Part shown: positions 1 through 11,595 of the stretch, piece by piece
Position numbering within the stretch: position 1 is the stretch's first letter
Layout: each line of letters opens with the position of its first letter
Assembly (NCBI GenBank): GCA_025449115.1
Contig: JAHLKC010000057.1
Location: forward strand, 164,061-228,060
Length of the DNA: 64,000 bases
DNA from: Chytridium lagenaria
Taxonomy: Eukaryota > Chytridiomycota > Chytridiomycetes > Chytridiales > Chytridiaceae
Direction: 5' to 3'
Position numbers and translations under genes: made by a program
The notes under the pieces: model-generated
What the model saw: only the letters and a program-made list of their open reading frames with translations
What the model was told of the DNA's origin: nothing
Databases searched by the model: none

Positions 1-624
1 TTTCTACCTCGTCATCACGACCGGGTGGCGCCTGATCCTCTTTGTCACTTTCAGCGAAGGCTATGCGAAGCTGGCGACCACCGACATCATAGTTCTGCAG
101 TATTGAAAGAAGGGCAAAAAAAAGAGTGGGTAGGAACTTTGTCCCTCCCGTACTCGAAACAAGTGAGGAGCAGTTATGCTCAACTCACCCAACACCATTC
201 GTTGTCCCGAGGGGCTGCTGAATATCTCAGCCAAGTTTCTCATAATATGGGAAGAAAAAACATAAAGAAATGGAAACAAGGAAAGCAAGATTAAAGAAAA
301 AAGATATTGGGCCTATAATTTCTGACAGCGCTGGGCAGCCGTGTCGGCGTCTTTGTCTGTTTAAAAAAACTAAATAGCAATGTAAACCTTTAAATGTGCA
401 AAACCCAAATCCCTTTGGCTTTCCAGAGTCACGATCGAACACCAAGCGAAAGGAAACGACCGGACCAACTTCCTTGAATATATCGATTAGCTGCGTTTCG
501 GCCACATCATCTGCCATCTAGGTCAGCCACGTCAAGTGTGCATGCCGAACATGGGATATTTCCAACTGGAACTAGTTATTGATTGATTGTCATGCTGCCT
601 ACCGAAGACAACTCTGGACGTCAT
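1..624 (-). CDS. CSTF2: Cleavage stimulation factor 64-kDa subunit (CstF-64 / RNA15), N-terminal part, runs off the left edge
   Basis: RNA-binding subunit of the pre-mRNA 3'-end processing complex, which recognises the GU-rich element downstream of poly(A) sites in the nucleus. Only the RRM is inside the window. Joining exons 624-603, 565-551, 510-388 and one starting at 356 gives an RRM with RNP2 VVFVGNIPYD and RNP1 KGFGFCTF; the segment [18 protein letters not shown] follows near position 100. The 15-nt second exon is a microexon, and the start ATG at 624 is fixed by that splicing. The splice between the fourth exon and the segment near 100 was not resolved. The ATG overlaps the TGA inferred for the upstream glutaminyl cyclase (ATGA). 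The hinge and C-terminal regions lie outside the window. Identification is firm because the RRM follows the CstF-64 pattern closely. Confidence 0.88.
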
Positions 625-1755
625 TTCGGTGATGGGAAAATTCTGTTTATTTTTGTAGACATGATATTAAATAATATATCAAAGAAGTCAAGATACTCAG
701 CGACGAAGACTCGGAAAAATGGATGCAAAATCTTGAATAGTCTCAGCATCCACTGCTTCTGCATTATCTCTTTCGGTATGCCACACACTTGGGAAGCGGG
801 ATGGAATAACATGACCACAGGCACACCTTTTTCGAGGAATGGTCTATGATCATCGTCAATACCTCCAACAACGGCGATCCTCCTGGAACAAAATATCCCG
901 CTTCGCCGTCGGTAAGCGTAGACATATGTTTTGTTGACAAGAGATTATTCTGAGCTAGCCTAGATTCAATATCTACCAGTCGGCTCCATGCCCAAGTCGT
1001 TTGCTCTTGCAGATTTAACATTTGACGTCAGGTGTGCCGAGGAGATCTAATAAAACAAAGAGTTCGATGGATTCAAGGTAATTCGAAGTCCTTCCATCGG
1101 GGTATACAATCTTCCTGCTCTGCCAACGTTTTGCTAAATGCCTTGATCCGTACAAAGAGTCGGTAGGAGACCAATCTCTGACGGCTTCCTCGCCATCGAA
1201 GAAAATGAGTTGCAAAGTGGTTGTTGCTGTCTTTCCCGAACCCTCTGCCATCCCTTTATTGAGAAGAGAATCCAATGTTTTTGCAACGTCCATCAAGATT
1301 GCGCATGGAACAGCAGAATCCGTTGCTCCGATGAAGTCGAATTGTTCAAACAACTTGCTGTCGAAGTGTGCGGCCAGAACAATACGTCGCGGAGCGTTCG
1401 CATCTTTTGTCACGATGATGTTGTTAAACGGCCATTTCCCTTTTGGTGTCTGGGCTTCAAAAGAGTCTTGCTCTATCGTCCAGTTAAGTTTCTTGAATGT
1501 ATTAGGATATGCTTCTGGACTCTCCGATTCCCAGGCGATCCCGGATGGCGAACAACAAGAAAAGGGGCAGATCCGAGCCCGCCGTTGTAAACTTGGATTC
1601 CAGCCATCTCGGGCGGCGAGCTCGTTTAGATCTTCTCCAGTGATTCGGCTTGGGAACTGAGAGTGCACATGTTTGGAGTAGATACAGGACACCAAGAAGT
1701 GATGAGAAGTAGGCGGAACATTCAAGGAAATTTTGAGACTCACAAACGTAGACAC
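621..1755 (-). CDS. QPCT: Glutaminyl-peptide cyclotransferase (glutaminyl cyclase, M28-like fold)
   Basis: Zinc enzyme that converts N-terminal Gln (or Glu) of peptides to pyroglutamate, normally in the secretory pathway. Family motifs in order are the block FLVVRHPGSPGNRRVQ, then VLAAHFDSK, GATDSAVPCAILMD (zinc Asp), IFFDGEEA (zinc Glu), LYGSRHLA, LDLLGTPD, GGIDDDHRPFLEKGVPVV, a VWHTERDN block (zinc His) and a final FVAEYLDFF. These lie in different frames: breaks near 1500, 1020, 855, 790 and 725 each need a one- or two-base change, for example a missing T near 1500. The N-terminus is uncertain; 1755 is the first ATG of the open frame, and no clear signal peptide was seen there. The inferred stop (621-623) overlaps the CstF-64 start. 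All three metal ligands are present, so I expect a functional gene in a sequence with indel errors. Confidence 0.82.
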
Positions 1756-1979
1756 AAATTCAAAGGTTTTTTATTATTTCATGTACAAAGCCGTAGCAGC
1801 GATAAAAATAATTGCATATGTAAGTGAGAATGTGGATAATGCTCGAAACTATGGGTATAAGTGAACAGAGCACTTTAAAGCTCGTCAAAAGCGACTACAA
1901 CGCCCGCATCCAAGACATGTTTGTTTGGTTCTAGAAAATGGCTAATTAATACTAGAAGGGATATAGACTTGAATAGAAC
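1756..1979. other. Short intergenic gap between XPA and glutaminyl cyclase
   Basis: 224 bp between the XPA stop and the glutaminyl-cyclase start, both on the minus strand. It must hold the XPA 3' end and any separate promoter for the cyclase. No specific element was recognised. Confidence 0.4.
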
Positions 1980-2874
1980 TCACACTCCTTCCACCTCATC
2001 ATACTCCTTTTCTCCATATTCATGAGTATGTGACGTGTCCTCTTTTTTCCATATACTTGTACGGGTTTTCTTCCTAAGCTCTTGACAAAAAAAGTGAGAG
2101 AAAGAAAAGTAATGTCTGATGTTCTTACAAGATAACGAACCTAAGAGTTTTTTCTTAAAAGCCTGCTCTTTTTTAATTTTTTTCTCCTCCTCTCGTCTCT
2201 CAAATTCCTTATCCAAGTTTTCGAGACTACCCCACTTTTCCTTCGCAAAATTCTCCACCTTAAAGGTCAAAAGGGTAAGTTTTTTGAGACTACCTGCATC
2301 CTCAAATATAAAAGCATGTGAGCATATGTCGACTTGTGAGGATTCGGTTTTTCCCAGCAGGGCATTATAGTGTGGTCCTTTAACTCACTATCTGTAAGCA
2401 AATAATCCTGCCAATATTAGCACTATTTTTCAATTAACTTACCGTCTTGCATTCCGTTTTTGTCAAAAGACTGTATTTTTCCGTATTTTTATCTCTGCAT
2501 TCACGGCATACAACGACTCCGTAATGCTGTTGGTAATTAACGTCAATGTCTAACGAGCGGCATTCACAACATGATGCTCCTTCTCCCTCCGTAGATGTGT
2601 CGAAAAGTGGAGTTTTTAATGGCTTAGCATCTGCCTTAAGCTTTTTCGATTCTTGCTCGTCCTCAACCATGAATCCAGCTTTCGTGTCATGCATGGTGGA
2701 GAAATTGTACTCGCAATATGTAAGGTCGATTTCACTCCTTTTTCGCCGAAGATTTTGAGATCCAGCTGGCTGCGGAATTGATGTGACGGCGGTGACCGTT
2801 GACGATTGTGCAGGCATTGGTGGCGGCCTTCCGGCCGCCTTAATCTTGAGGAGAGCTTGCTTTCTGACATCCAT
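1980..2874 (-). CDS. RAD14: DNA damage-recognition protein XPA / Rad14
   Basis: Nucleotide-excision-repair scaffold that binds damaged DNA, RPA and ERCC1 in the nucleus. The first exon carries [14 protein letters not shown] and a zinc finger [10 protein letters not shown]...VVCRECRD, then LLTKTECKT. The next exon reads [18 protein letters not shown] and ends LLYLRMQ. It joins [20 protein letters not shown] and the basic helix of the DNA-binding domain. The last exon gives [13 protein letters not shown] and the C-terminal HTHEYGE, equivalent to the TR..HVHEFG tail of the family. About 250 residues, close to the usual size. Introns carry GT..AG ends. The start codon at 2874 lies only 27 bp from the divergent MON2 start, so the two genes must share a minimal promoter region. 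Identification is secure. Confidence 0.9.
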
Positions 2875-2901
2875 TTTTACGAAGGAAGGTCACACAAGGG
2901 A

Positions 2902-5900
2902 ATGGCGTCCCCTGCAGCGCCGAACGCATTGCTGCACTACTTGAGTAACGAGTTGACGTCTCTTTCCAATGAGGCGAAGAAGAAAAACCCAGAAGTGAAA
3001 GAGGTATGGAGGGCCGATCGCGTGAAATGAGCTTACCGTGTCTGTGCAGGCTGCAGATCGGCTTCTACTACTTTTAAAGAACTTGAAGGACAAATCATCA
3101 ACAGATGCTGTGGCGAATGGTTCATTTCTTTCGCATGATCATAGCTTACTTACTCTAAATTAGAGCTTGCAAAACTAGACGAGACGGCCCGACCATTCAT
3201 TTTGGGTCTTGAATCAAAGAATACGAAACTTGTGTCAATGTCGGTTTCGACCATTCAGAGACTGATTATGAACCATGCTATACCTGAGGTTTTAAAGCCG
3301 TGTGATATCTAGTTTGACATTGTAGACATTAATTAATCAAATATTGCGCTCATTTTCGGATCTGGTATCTGGTCCTGTGGAACTACAAGTCAAGCTGCTT
3401 CAAAGCCTGTTGCCGCTGCTCACCATTTACAGTACTTTATCTGGGAAAGTAATTGCGGAGGTGGAATATAATTTTGAGTAAGACTAAATATTATAGACAT
3501 TGCATTTATGTTTTCGACTGCAAGATTCGAAATCACCGATCATTTACAATACGGCACATGCCACGCTAAGGCAGCTTATTTTGTATATTTTCGAAAAGGC
3601 TACTTCTCCGCCCGTGCGCCTAGGAAGTGGTAAGTGGCAAATGCCTTAGATTTAAGGAGAGACTTACATATATTTTTTTTGCACAAAGAACCAAATCTTC
3701 GAGGGGAAAGCAAATCTCACTCGCTGTATAAAAGAATGCGTATATGCTTTTTCAGGTTTATCTCCTTTTACTTCCAAAATTAATATCAGTAGGATCTCTG
3801 CCAGCTAACTGTTGGGGAACCCTCTTTTTTTATTAAGACTGGCACCATTCCGAAAACCTTGGATTAGAATTGATTGAATGCGTTGTCTGCGGTCATTCTG
3901 GAATTTTCAAAGATGTTTTAAAAAAGCTATTCCTTTTCAATCTCACAGTTTTAGATTTCAGAACTTCTTGGATTACTTAAGGAGAGGGTGTGTCCGCTTG
4001 TTATTAAATCTTTCTCGGAAAAGAACGACTTTTCTGTAGCGCTACGTCTTGTTAGACTTGTCGCCGGGATCATAAAACATTTCAGCGCAGTTTTGGTAAA
4101 TACACTTTCAGACCTATTTCTTCTTACCTATGGAGTAGATTATGGAGTGTGAAATATTTCTGGCCATGTTTTCAAGGCTTCTTGAGCCTGATTGTGCGCC
4201 AATTTGGCACAGAGTGCTGGTTTTGGAAGCGTTTAAAAATCTTCTTTCCTCGGACGACCTCTTCCGTTCCGTATTCGTCAACTACGATCAAAAGGAGCAT
4301 TCTTCCAAGATATATCAGGAGATTTTAAACGGCTTCGCGCGCATAGTATTAACAGAAAAGATTCAAATGCTATTTCCTCCACTTCAGGCTGCCGCAGAAA
4401 GTCCTGGTCAGGGATCAGGATCCCTTCCTGAGGCTTGGAATGTTAGCGCATCTGGTTCCACCATTAAAGTTCAATGGTATGATTTGCGCGAAAACTTTTC
4501 TTAACGGCTTCGATAGTTTAGAGCAGCTCGACAAACTGGAACCTCCCGGCCTTCCAGAGTCATATACTCTCTTCCTCGCAGTCCATTGTATTTTGTTACT
4601 TGCAGATTCACAATCGTCGTTTATACTCACAAATCTGCAAAAGAAAGTTACCAATGCTGGGAAAGCTGTAGATACGGAGGCGGATGCTCTAAACTCTTCA
4701 GCCATTGTGACTGGAAGTGAAATGGTGAAGATATCATGGGCTCCGTTTCTTGCCTGCAAAGTCGTTCTGTGCAAAGCTTCAATCGACGACGACTTATTTT
4801 ACGCCGCGCTTAATACCTACCAACACTATTCAAGTGCAGTAGGCCTTCTAGGCTTGTCATCATATCGTGACACTCTGATATCGTCTTTATGCAGAATAAG
4901 TCTGCCTCTTACAGTTCCTGGCTCTGTGGACGTCTCTTTCGCCATCAAGGAGATTAGCCAATTTAGTTCCGGAACCGCTCAAGCCTTTTTCAACCGTCTT
5001 TCGAGCATTCAAAACAATATTTTGGATGAACGAGGCGTCATGTGTTTGAGGACTGTCTTGGGTATTGTGTCAAGCCTTTATGATGTCTTAGACGATAAAG
5101 CTTGGTTCTATATCTTGGAGACTCTGCAATACGCAGATAACTTAGTATCAACTGGGCGTTTGGGAAAAAAGAGCCTAGCTCAGGTGGCCTTTTAAAAGAT
5201 GATACGGCAAAGGAACTGTCAAAGGTGCGATCGCCCACATCAAATATGGGCTCGATTGACAACCACTACTTGTCGTTGTTATCTTTGATTCGGAAGCTAT
5301 TTGATGCTACGAAGGACTTAAAGATGTCATGCTTTGAGAGTTTCGTCCGAGCCTTGTGCAAACTCGCCAAGGAGTCGGCGATCGCCTCCGTCAACCCCAC
5401 ATCAACACGCCAAGATGCCAAATATACGGAGGAAAAAGCATTTTCGCTTTTGCACCTCACTGAGATTATTGTCGCAAATATCGACCGGGTACTCGAACCT
5501 CCTTACGATTTGTGGAAGTATACGATGAATCAGTTGGTAGACATTGCCCATGGAAACTTGAGCAGTCCGGCTTACCGAGTCTGTGCATGTGCCGCCTTTG
5601 GTGATATATTAGTCGCTGCCCTTCAGTATGTAGACATAAAAAACCAAGCAGGAGACATAGAAAATATCCTTCTTTATCCTTTACAACGGCTCATGGGAAT
5701 AGGACAGAGTCTGTTATCCCCTGTCTCAACCGAAAAGCTCTCGGTTGAAGATGATAAGCCATTAAGGAATCCGTGGCTCGTTGAAGTGCAGAAAGCTGGA
5801 TTGGAAACATTGAACAAGCTTCTTCAAACGAACGGACAGAAACTAGTTGAAGGATGGACAGTTGTTTTCGAAATTTTAAGGAGTGTCTTTGGCATTTCAA

Positions 5901-8900
5901 AGACAAAACGCATGGACAATTCTAACAGCTTGTCGGTCGGAACTCTAAACGATATAAACTCGTCAGATTCGCAACCATCTATTAGCAAGATTATCACCCT
6001 CGTCCGCGTGTCATTTCCGTCTTTGCAGCTGATATGCAACGATTTTTTGACGAGCCTGGACCCTATCCTAATTCACGACTGTATTGAAACTCTAAGCTGT
6101 TTCGGATCACATTCCGAGGACGTGAATATCAGCTTAACAGCTGTGGGGCTTTGTGGTCTATAAGCGATCACGTCTTAACGAAACGGCAGACCCTTGAAAA
6201 GGAAGCAAAGGGTGAGGTCGAGCCATCCAGCGACCCTACAGAGCCTCGAAGTGGAAAAAGTAATGATACAAGTTTAAAGATACCGGCTGGAAACTCGTTA
6301 AGTCATACATGGACAACTGTGAATATGGATGTGCTGTGGATGCACCTTCTGGCGCATCTATCACAGCTCTGCTCTGATTCACGTCCGAAGTTCGAAATTC
6401 AGCAAATCAAAGTCTTTTTAGAACAATCAGTATGAATGGACGGAAGCTGACGCTTGATGCTTGGGACGAATGTATTTGGAACGTGTTGTTCCCTCTCTTA
6501 GAACGTGTCAAGGTCTCTAGTGAAAGGGTTGAATTGATCATCCGTCTTCACAACACTGGCGACGCTCCAGTAGTCAAAGATCGAAGCAATTCGGTTTCCT
6601 TTCACCACTCAAGAAACACTTCAGGAAAGCAGTGGGATGAGACCAAAGTGCTGACCTTAAATGGTGTGACCAACTCATTCATCAGTTTCTTCCCGGTTTT
6701 AATTGATCTCGGAGAGGGCTTCGATAGAGCATGGAACCTTTTCTTAGACTACATTAAGGCATGGTGTCTATCTGGAAGCACAGAAGTTTCCATGGCGTCT
6801 CTGAAGTGCTTTAAGATGCTTGTAAGATATCCGAAAGACACACCAGCCGCTGAAGCAGACCCTAAAATCACATCATTTATCGAGAAGCGCCAAAAGAGCT
6901 TGTGGCGTGTGGCATGGGAGGTATGGGAGGGAATTGGGGAAGGTATAGCTTTCCCTGCAGATGATATTGAAGATTCGAGCTCTGGCGTAACCTCTTCAAA
7001 GGAGAAACTGGTTTCTCCAAGAAGCTCGGAACCAGTCAAAACTCTAAACTCGTATTTGGATCTATGACTCAAGAAACTATCATCTTATTCCTGTCGCTTT
7101 TCCCTGAAATTTGTGAGGTTATCCGAAGCTCCTTTGGGCTTTTTGAGCTCAGAAAGTTTACAGCATCTCTGCCGGCTTCTTCTCTACCATACCGTTTTCG
7201 CAAACGATATTAGTACAACACGCTATAGAGCAGATTTTGTAAATGATGTAGATAATTGCTCTCCGCTTCAACAGGCGGTCTTAGACTATGTTTCTGGAGC
7301 TAAGGTTTCATTTTCGGGTATACGTGGGGAACCTGAAGCCACATTGCAAGTAATTGCTAGCTTCATACGATATCCCTTTGTTGCCCGTGCCAAATCCGAG
7401 AGTCATCAATCTTTAATGTCACCACGAGCTGAGTCAAGTTCTCAATCATTCACTTATATGGCCTTTGCAAAAAGATCCGTTCAAGTTTTGATAACGCTCT
7501 TTATGGAACATAGCAAACTACCTACTCTTTACGCCTCTGGCACGTTCGAATCTATCCTTAACTCCCTGGCTGTCCCTATGAAAGCAAAGTACAGTTGTCC
7601 TTCTCCCGGAACAAAGGATACCACACCTCTTTGGCGCTCAGCCGCAAATACTTCTGTCTCGGTTGTTCAGATTGGACTTCAAAACATTAAGGAGCATTTG
7701 AAAGGTTTTTTCGCATGATTGTTGTAAATCTAATGTCAATTTTTAGAAATTCCACCTGAAGCTCTTTCTAAAGTGTATAAATCTGTTGTTGAGATGTTTG
7801 AGGGATTCTTGCTAACGTCAAGGTGAGTAAACATATGAATTTAATTTTACTGAATTTTGCAGTATACCGTCGCAGAATATTTCTCCGGAAGAACTCGCTG
7901 TGGACGAGGACTTTGACATATCCGTCCTCGAAACTCTTAAGAGTGACGTTTTTAGCCATTTTGGACTTGCTCATGTTCCTGAGGACGCTCTGAAGGACAT
8001 GATTGGTGTAATTCTACGAGGAACAAAGTTGTATGCAAAAATTATCCCAGCACCCACATCCAGTCATGACGAAGATGCGGATCACGCCCATGCGAGGCAA
8101 ACCCCGGAAGGAAGCCGCAGCAATTCTATCACGGACAAGGGCAGTTTGAAACCTTTAGCCCAGAACTCTATCTCTCAATTGCGGTCGAGTTCGAGGCCAG
8201 GCTCGGCGCGGGCGTCGACATCGGCCTTAGATGGTGGACCCCAGCTTTCGGAGAGTACAAGAAAGTTGGATTCAGCAACAACTATTGTAGATATTCAGGC
8301 TACGCCAAGGCATAATTTTGCAATTCAGTGCATCTATCTTTTATTCCAATTATGTTCTGCTTGGGAAGCAACTGAAGGTATTTGCGAATTTTCTTGCAGT
8401 ACATTATTTTGATATACCCTTTAAGATCCAGAAGGCGCTCGCTTCAGAGTTGCGCGCATTGCCGCCCCTGCCCTAGTAGAAAAGGTATCATCCGTTCTGA
8501 AGTCATACATTGCAGACAAGCCAACATACACAAGGCTTCCAATTCCGAGGTAAAAAAATCACGATAATAGCGTAACTTACCTGTACTCCTCAGACTGCGG
8601 AATGAAGAAGTTATTGTTTTCCTCACTAAATCAAAAGATACCCCTTTCCATCCTAGCATTTGGTCTGAGGATAAGTCAAACTCATGTAAATTCAAGTACA
8701 TTTTTCCGATGTATTAACTGTTATTAAGCATCATTAAGACAGCTGGTCTTAAAAGGCAACTGGTGTCATCTGTATCTACTATATCATGAGCTTAACGACG
8801 TGATTTGTGTGATGGCACGAACTGGAAGACTTCACAATTCACATGCATCCGCAGCGATCTTCACGGATGATGATGATAAAATAGTGACACTTGTGCGATT

Positions 8901-8943
8901 ATGTCATGGACGTATTGCTACGGATTTGGGACTCGGGGTATAA
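2902..8943 (+). CDS. MON2: MON2/YSL2, large Arf-GEF-like endosome-Golgi trafficking scaffold
   Basis: Peripheral Golgi/endosome protein related to Sec7-family Arf-GEFs but without a Sec7 domain; it works with the flippase Neo1 and with Dop1. The N-terminal DCB region begins MASPAAPNALLHYLSNEL with the first intron after NPEVKE, followed by ARPFILGLESKNTKLVSM. The middle contains GLLWSISDH and DAWDECIWNVLFPLLERVK. The last exon ends in WCHLYLLYHELNDVICVM and ATDLGLGV before TAA at 8941, like the C-terminus of fungal Mon2. The reading frame breaks near 6165 (missing T before TGTGGTC) and 6388 (missing G); both repairs restore conserved text. At least ten introns in the 5' third contrast with long exons later. 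About 1,600 residues, as expected. Confidence 0.88.
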
Positions 8944-9194
8944 CTCCACGGCCTGATTCTGCTGATAACACACTGAGAAATAAAGTCGTCTATAGAAATT
9001 AGCATCAAATGTCTGCATTTGTAAAGGCGCGTCTGTGTTATATTTATTTTAAAAAATAATGCATCCCATTCATTTTATTGTTTATCTGGTACATTCGTAC
9101 TTTAAAATGGTTTCCGGAGAAGAGATCGGTAGTGGTCTCGTTTTTTAGCCTTACAAGACTTCGAAATTTTTTCGGATCTTAAAACCTTGTTGTC
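8944..9194. other. Intergenic gap MON2 - ferrochelatase
   Basis: 251 bp between two same-strand genes. AT-rich, with short A/T runs near 9045-9065. No promoter box or RNA gene recognised. Confidence 0.4.
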
Positions 9195-10560
9195 ATGGCA
9201 TTCCGTCTTCCGTTCTTCACGCGAAGCAGCATCGCATCGGCATCTAAAGCCAGATTCGCGCATGCATCTCCTCCAGCAGCGTATGATTCCTCTAATATTC
9301 TTTCGGGCTAATGATTTGCTGTGCAGACCGAAAACTGCGGTTCTTCTATTAAATATGGGAGGCCCTGAAAAGCTGTCTGACGTCAACTCCTTCCTGTTCA
9401 ACCTGTTTTCGGATGGGACCTCATCCCCATTCCTTTCCAAAAGTACCTTGCCCCATGGATTGCAAAGAGACGTACTCCAAAGATCCAGAACCAGTACTCT
9501 CAGATTGGAGGAGGCAGCCCGATCAAATATTGGACAAAGCGCCAGGGGACACTGTTGGAGCAAATGCTAGATCGGCAGAGACCTGAGTCTGGTATGGACA
9601 TTATCAAACCTATATATTTAATTTAAAAGCACCCCACAAGTCCTATGTGGCTTTCCGATACGCCGATCCACTGTCGGAAGCAGCAATTAAGGAGATGATT
9701 GATGATGGTGTTAAAGACGTGGTTGCTCTTTCCTTGTATCCGCAGTATTCATGCTCAACGACGGGAAGCAGTTTGAATCAGCTTTTCCGGAAGTTGAAGG
9801 ATCAAGATCCTGCAGGGACTCTCAACTTTAGCGTGATCGATAGATGGCCCACTAACCAACTTCTGGTTGAGGTTAGCTCAAGAGACATCCCTTCTTTACT
9901 AACCCCGTGGGAAAGGTGTTTGCTCGTCACATTGAAGCAAAGCTAAAGGATATTCCGGAGAAAGAAAGGAACGATACTGTGCTTTTGTTTTCGGCGCATT
10001 CGTTGCCAATGTCCGTAGTAAACCGTGGAGGTAACAATCACACAATTCCATATGCATTTAACGCATTTTTAAGACACATACCCCCAAGAAGTTGCTGCGA
10101 CAGTCCAGGCTGTGGTTGAACGTTTAAAGCTTCCGAATCCTTACAGACTCGTCTGGCAGTCGCAAGTCGGACCCTCCGCATGGCTCGGACCTAAAACTGA
10201 TGACGCTATCGAGGGATACGCAAAGCTTGGAAAGAAGAATTTGTTGTTGGTTCCTATCGCATTCGTGTCTGATCACGTGGAGACTTTATTCGAGCTCGAC
10301 TTGGAATATGGAGAGCTCGCACACAAGGTAAGACTACTATTTCTAAGCAGATGCTGACAAATACAGCATAAAATCGGATACCACCGTGCGGAGTCTCTCA
10401 ACGACGACCCTCTTTTTATTGAGGCACTGGCAGATCTTGTGAATCGCCATCTTGAAGGTGGTCGTAAACCTTCTCCGCAACTCTTCAACGCTGCCCGTCT
10501 TGTATCAACTCGACTTGTCAGTCCACAAAATCTTTCTTTGCTTCACAACTTGAAAAATAA
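9195..10560 (+). CDS. HEM15: Ferrochelatase, mitochondrial, with C-terminal [2Fe-2S] cysteine motif
   Basis: Inserts Fe2+ into protoporphyrin IX, the last step of haem synthesis, on the matrix side of the inner mitochondrial membrane. Exon 1 encodes a basic, Ser/Ala-rich presequence and joins [18 protein letters not shown]. Later blocks are [80 protein letters not shown] (with the catalytic His), [18 protein letters not shown] and [17 protein letters not shown]. Breaks near 9416 and 10477 are one-base losses; after the second the C-terminus reads [17 protein letters not shown] with stop at 10558-10560. The CxxCxxxxC spacing matches the cluster ligands of animal and S. pombe enzymes, which budding yeast lacks. 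The next gene starts 5 bp downstream. Confidence 0.93.
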
Positions 10561-10565
10561 AAGTG

Positions 10566-11538
10566 ATGGTTGCCACCAAAGACTTTGGGTTTGCGGACAT
10601 CGTAAATGTCGACCTTGAATGCGTGTTTGACTTTGAGCCTTTTATCAAGAATGATCTCGGCTTAAACCTTGATATCGATAAACGGAATATGGCCGATGTG
10701 TGCAAGTTTTACATGAAGGGATTTTGCGCAAAGGGTGCGAATTGTCCCTTTAGGCATCAAGAAGAATGAGAAGACGGTGGTTTGCAAGCATTGGTTGCGT
10801 GGCTTATGCAAAAAGGGTGATCTCTGCGAGTTTCTGTAAGTTTGTATTCATAGTAATGCTTGGTACTGATCGATTTTTTATAGTCATGAGTATAACCTCA
10901 AGAAAATGCCAGAATGTTGGTTTTACTCAAAGTACGGTGAATGTTCGAACGCTGAATGCATGTATTTGCATGTGGACCCTGAGTCTAAAGTCAAGGAATG
11001 CGCTTGGTATGCAAGGGGGTTTTGCAAGCATGGTAAGTTAGTTGCGTCGTTTACTTTTTTCCTTTAATTATATATGTGCTGACATGTATTTTCAAGGCCC
11101 AAAGTGTAGGCATAAGCACGTGAGGAAAGCAGTCTGCCAAAATTATCTTACAGGATTCTGTCCTCTTGGACCAGATTGCCAGTTTGGTCACCCGAAATAT
11201 GAATTACCAAATTTAAATCAAGGGAACGCCGAGATGATGGAGGACGGAGGAGGAGGAGGAGCTGGTGGTGGTGTGGTGGTGGTGGTGGTGGGGTTGGTCC
11301 AGGAGGAGCATCTCAGCAAATGGGTGGTAATGGTGCTAATAGGATGCCTGCAGCAGGAGGACGAGTCAATCTAAAGGATGTAACTTGCTTCAAGGTATGT
11401 GGTCATTTACCCTGGAAAAACTGACGATTAACCTTTATTTATCAGTGCAACGAGCAGGGACATTATGCCAACAACTGTCCAAAGAGGAGACGATTCAATG
11501 ACGAGCAACCAAAGCCTATTCCATCATTCTCAGGATAA
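10566..11538 (+). CDS. CPSF4: Cleavage and polyadenylation specificity factor 30-kDa subunit (CPSF30 / YTH1)
   Basis: Zinc-finger subunit of CPSF that helps recognise the AAUAAA signal. Five CCCH fingers are readable: CKFYMKGFCAKGANCPFRH, CKHWLRGLCKKGDLCEFLH, CWFYSKYGECSNAECMYLH, CAWYARGFCKHGPKCRHKH and CQNYLTGFCPLGPDCQFGH. A Gly-rich stretch (about 11245-11300) and a C-terminal CCHC knuckle CFKCNEQGHYANNC follow, as in animal CPSF4. The N-terminal segment DLECVFDFEPF fits the family. Frame breaks occur near 10760 (between fingers 1 and 2) and in the GGT repeat near 11275. The ATG at 10566 was chosen because it opens the family N-terminus; it lies 5 bp after the ferrochelatase stop. Second 3'-processing factor in the window, with CstF-64. 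Confidence 0.92.
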
Positions 11539-11595
11539 TAATCTCTTTTATTTGAGATACGGGTATATTGAGACAGCTCCGCCATAGACCGGAGT

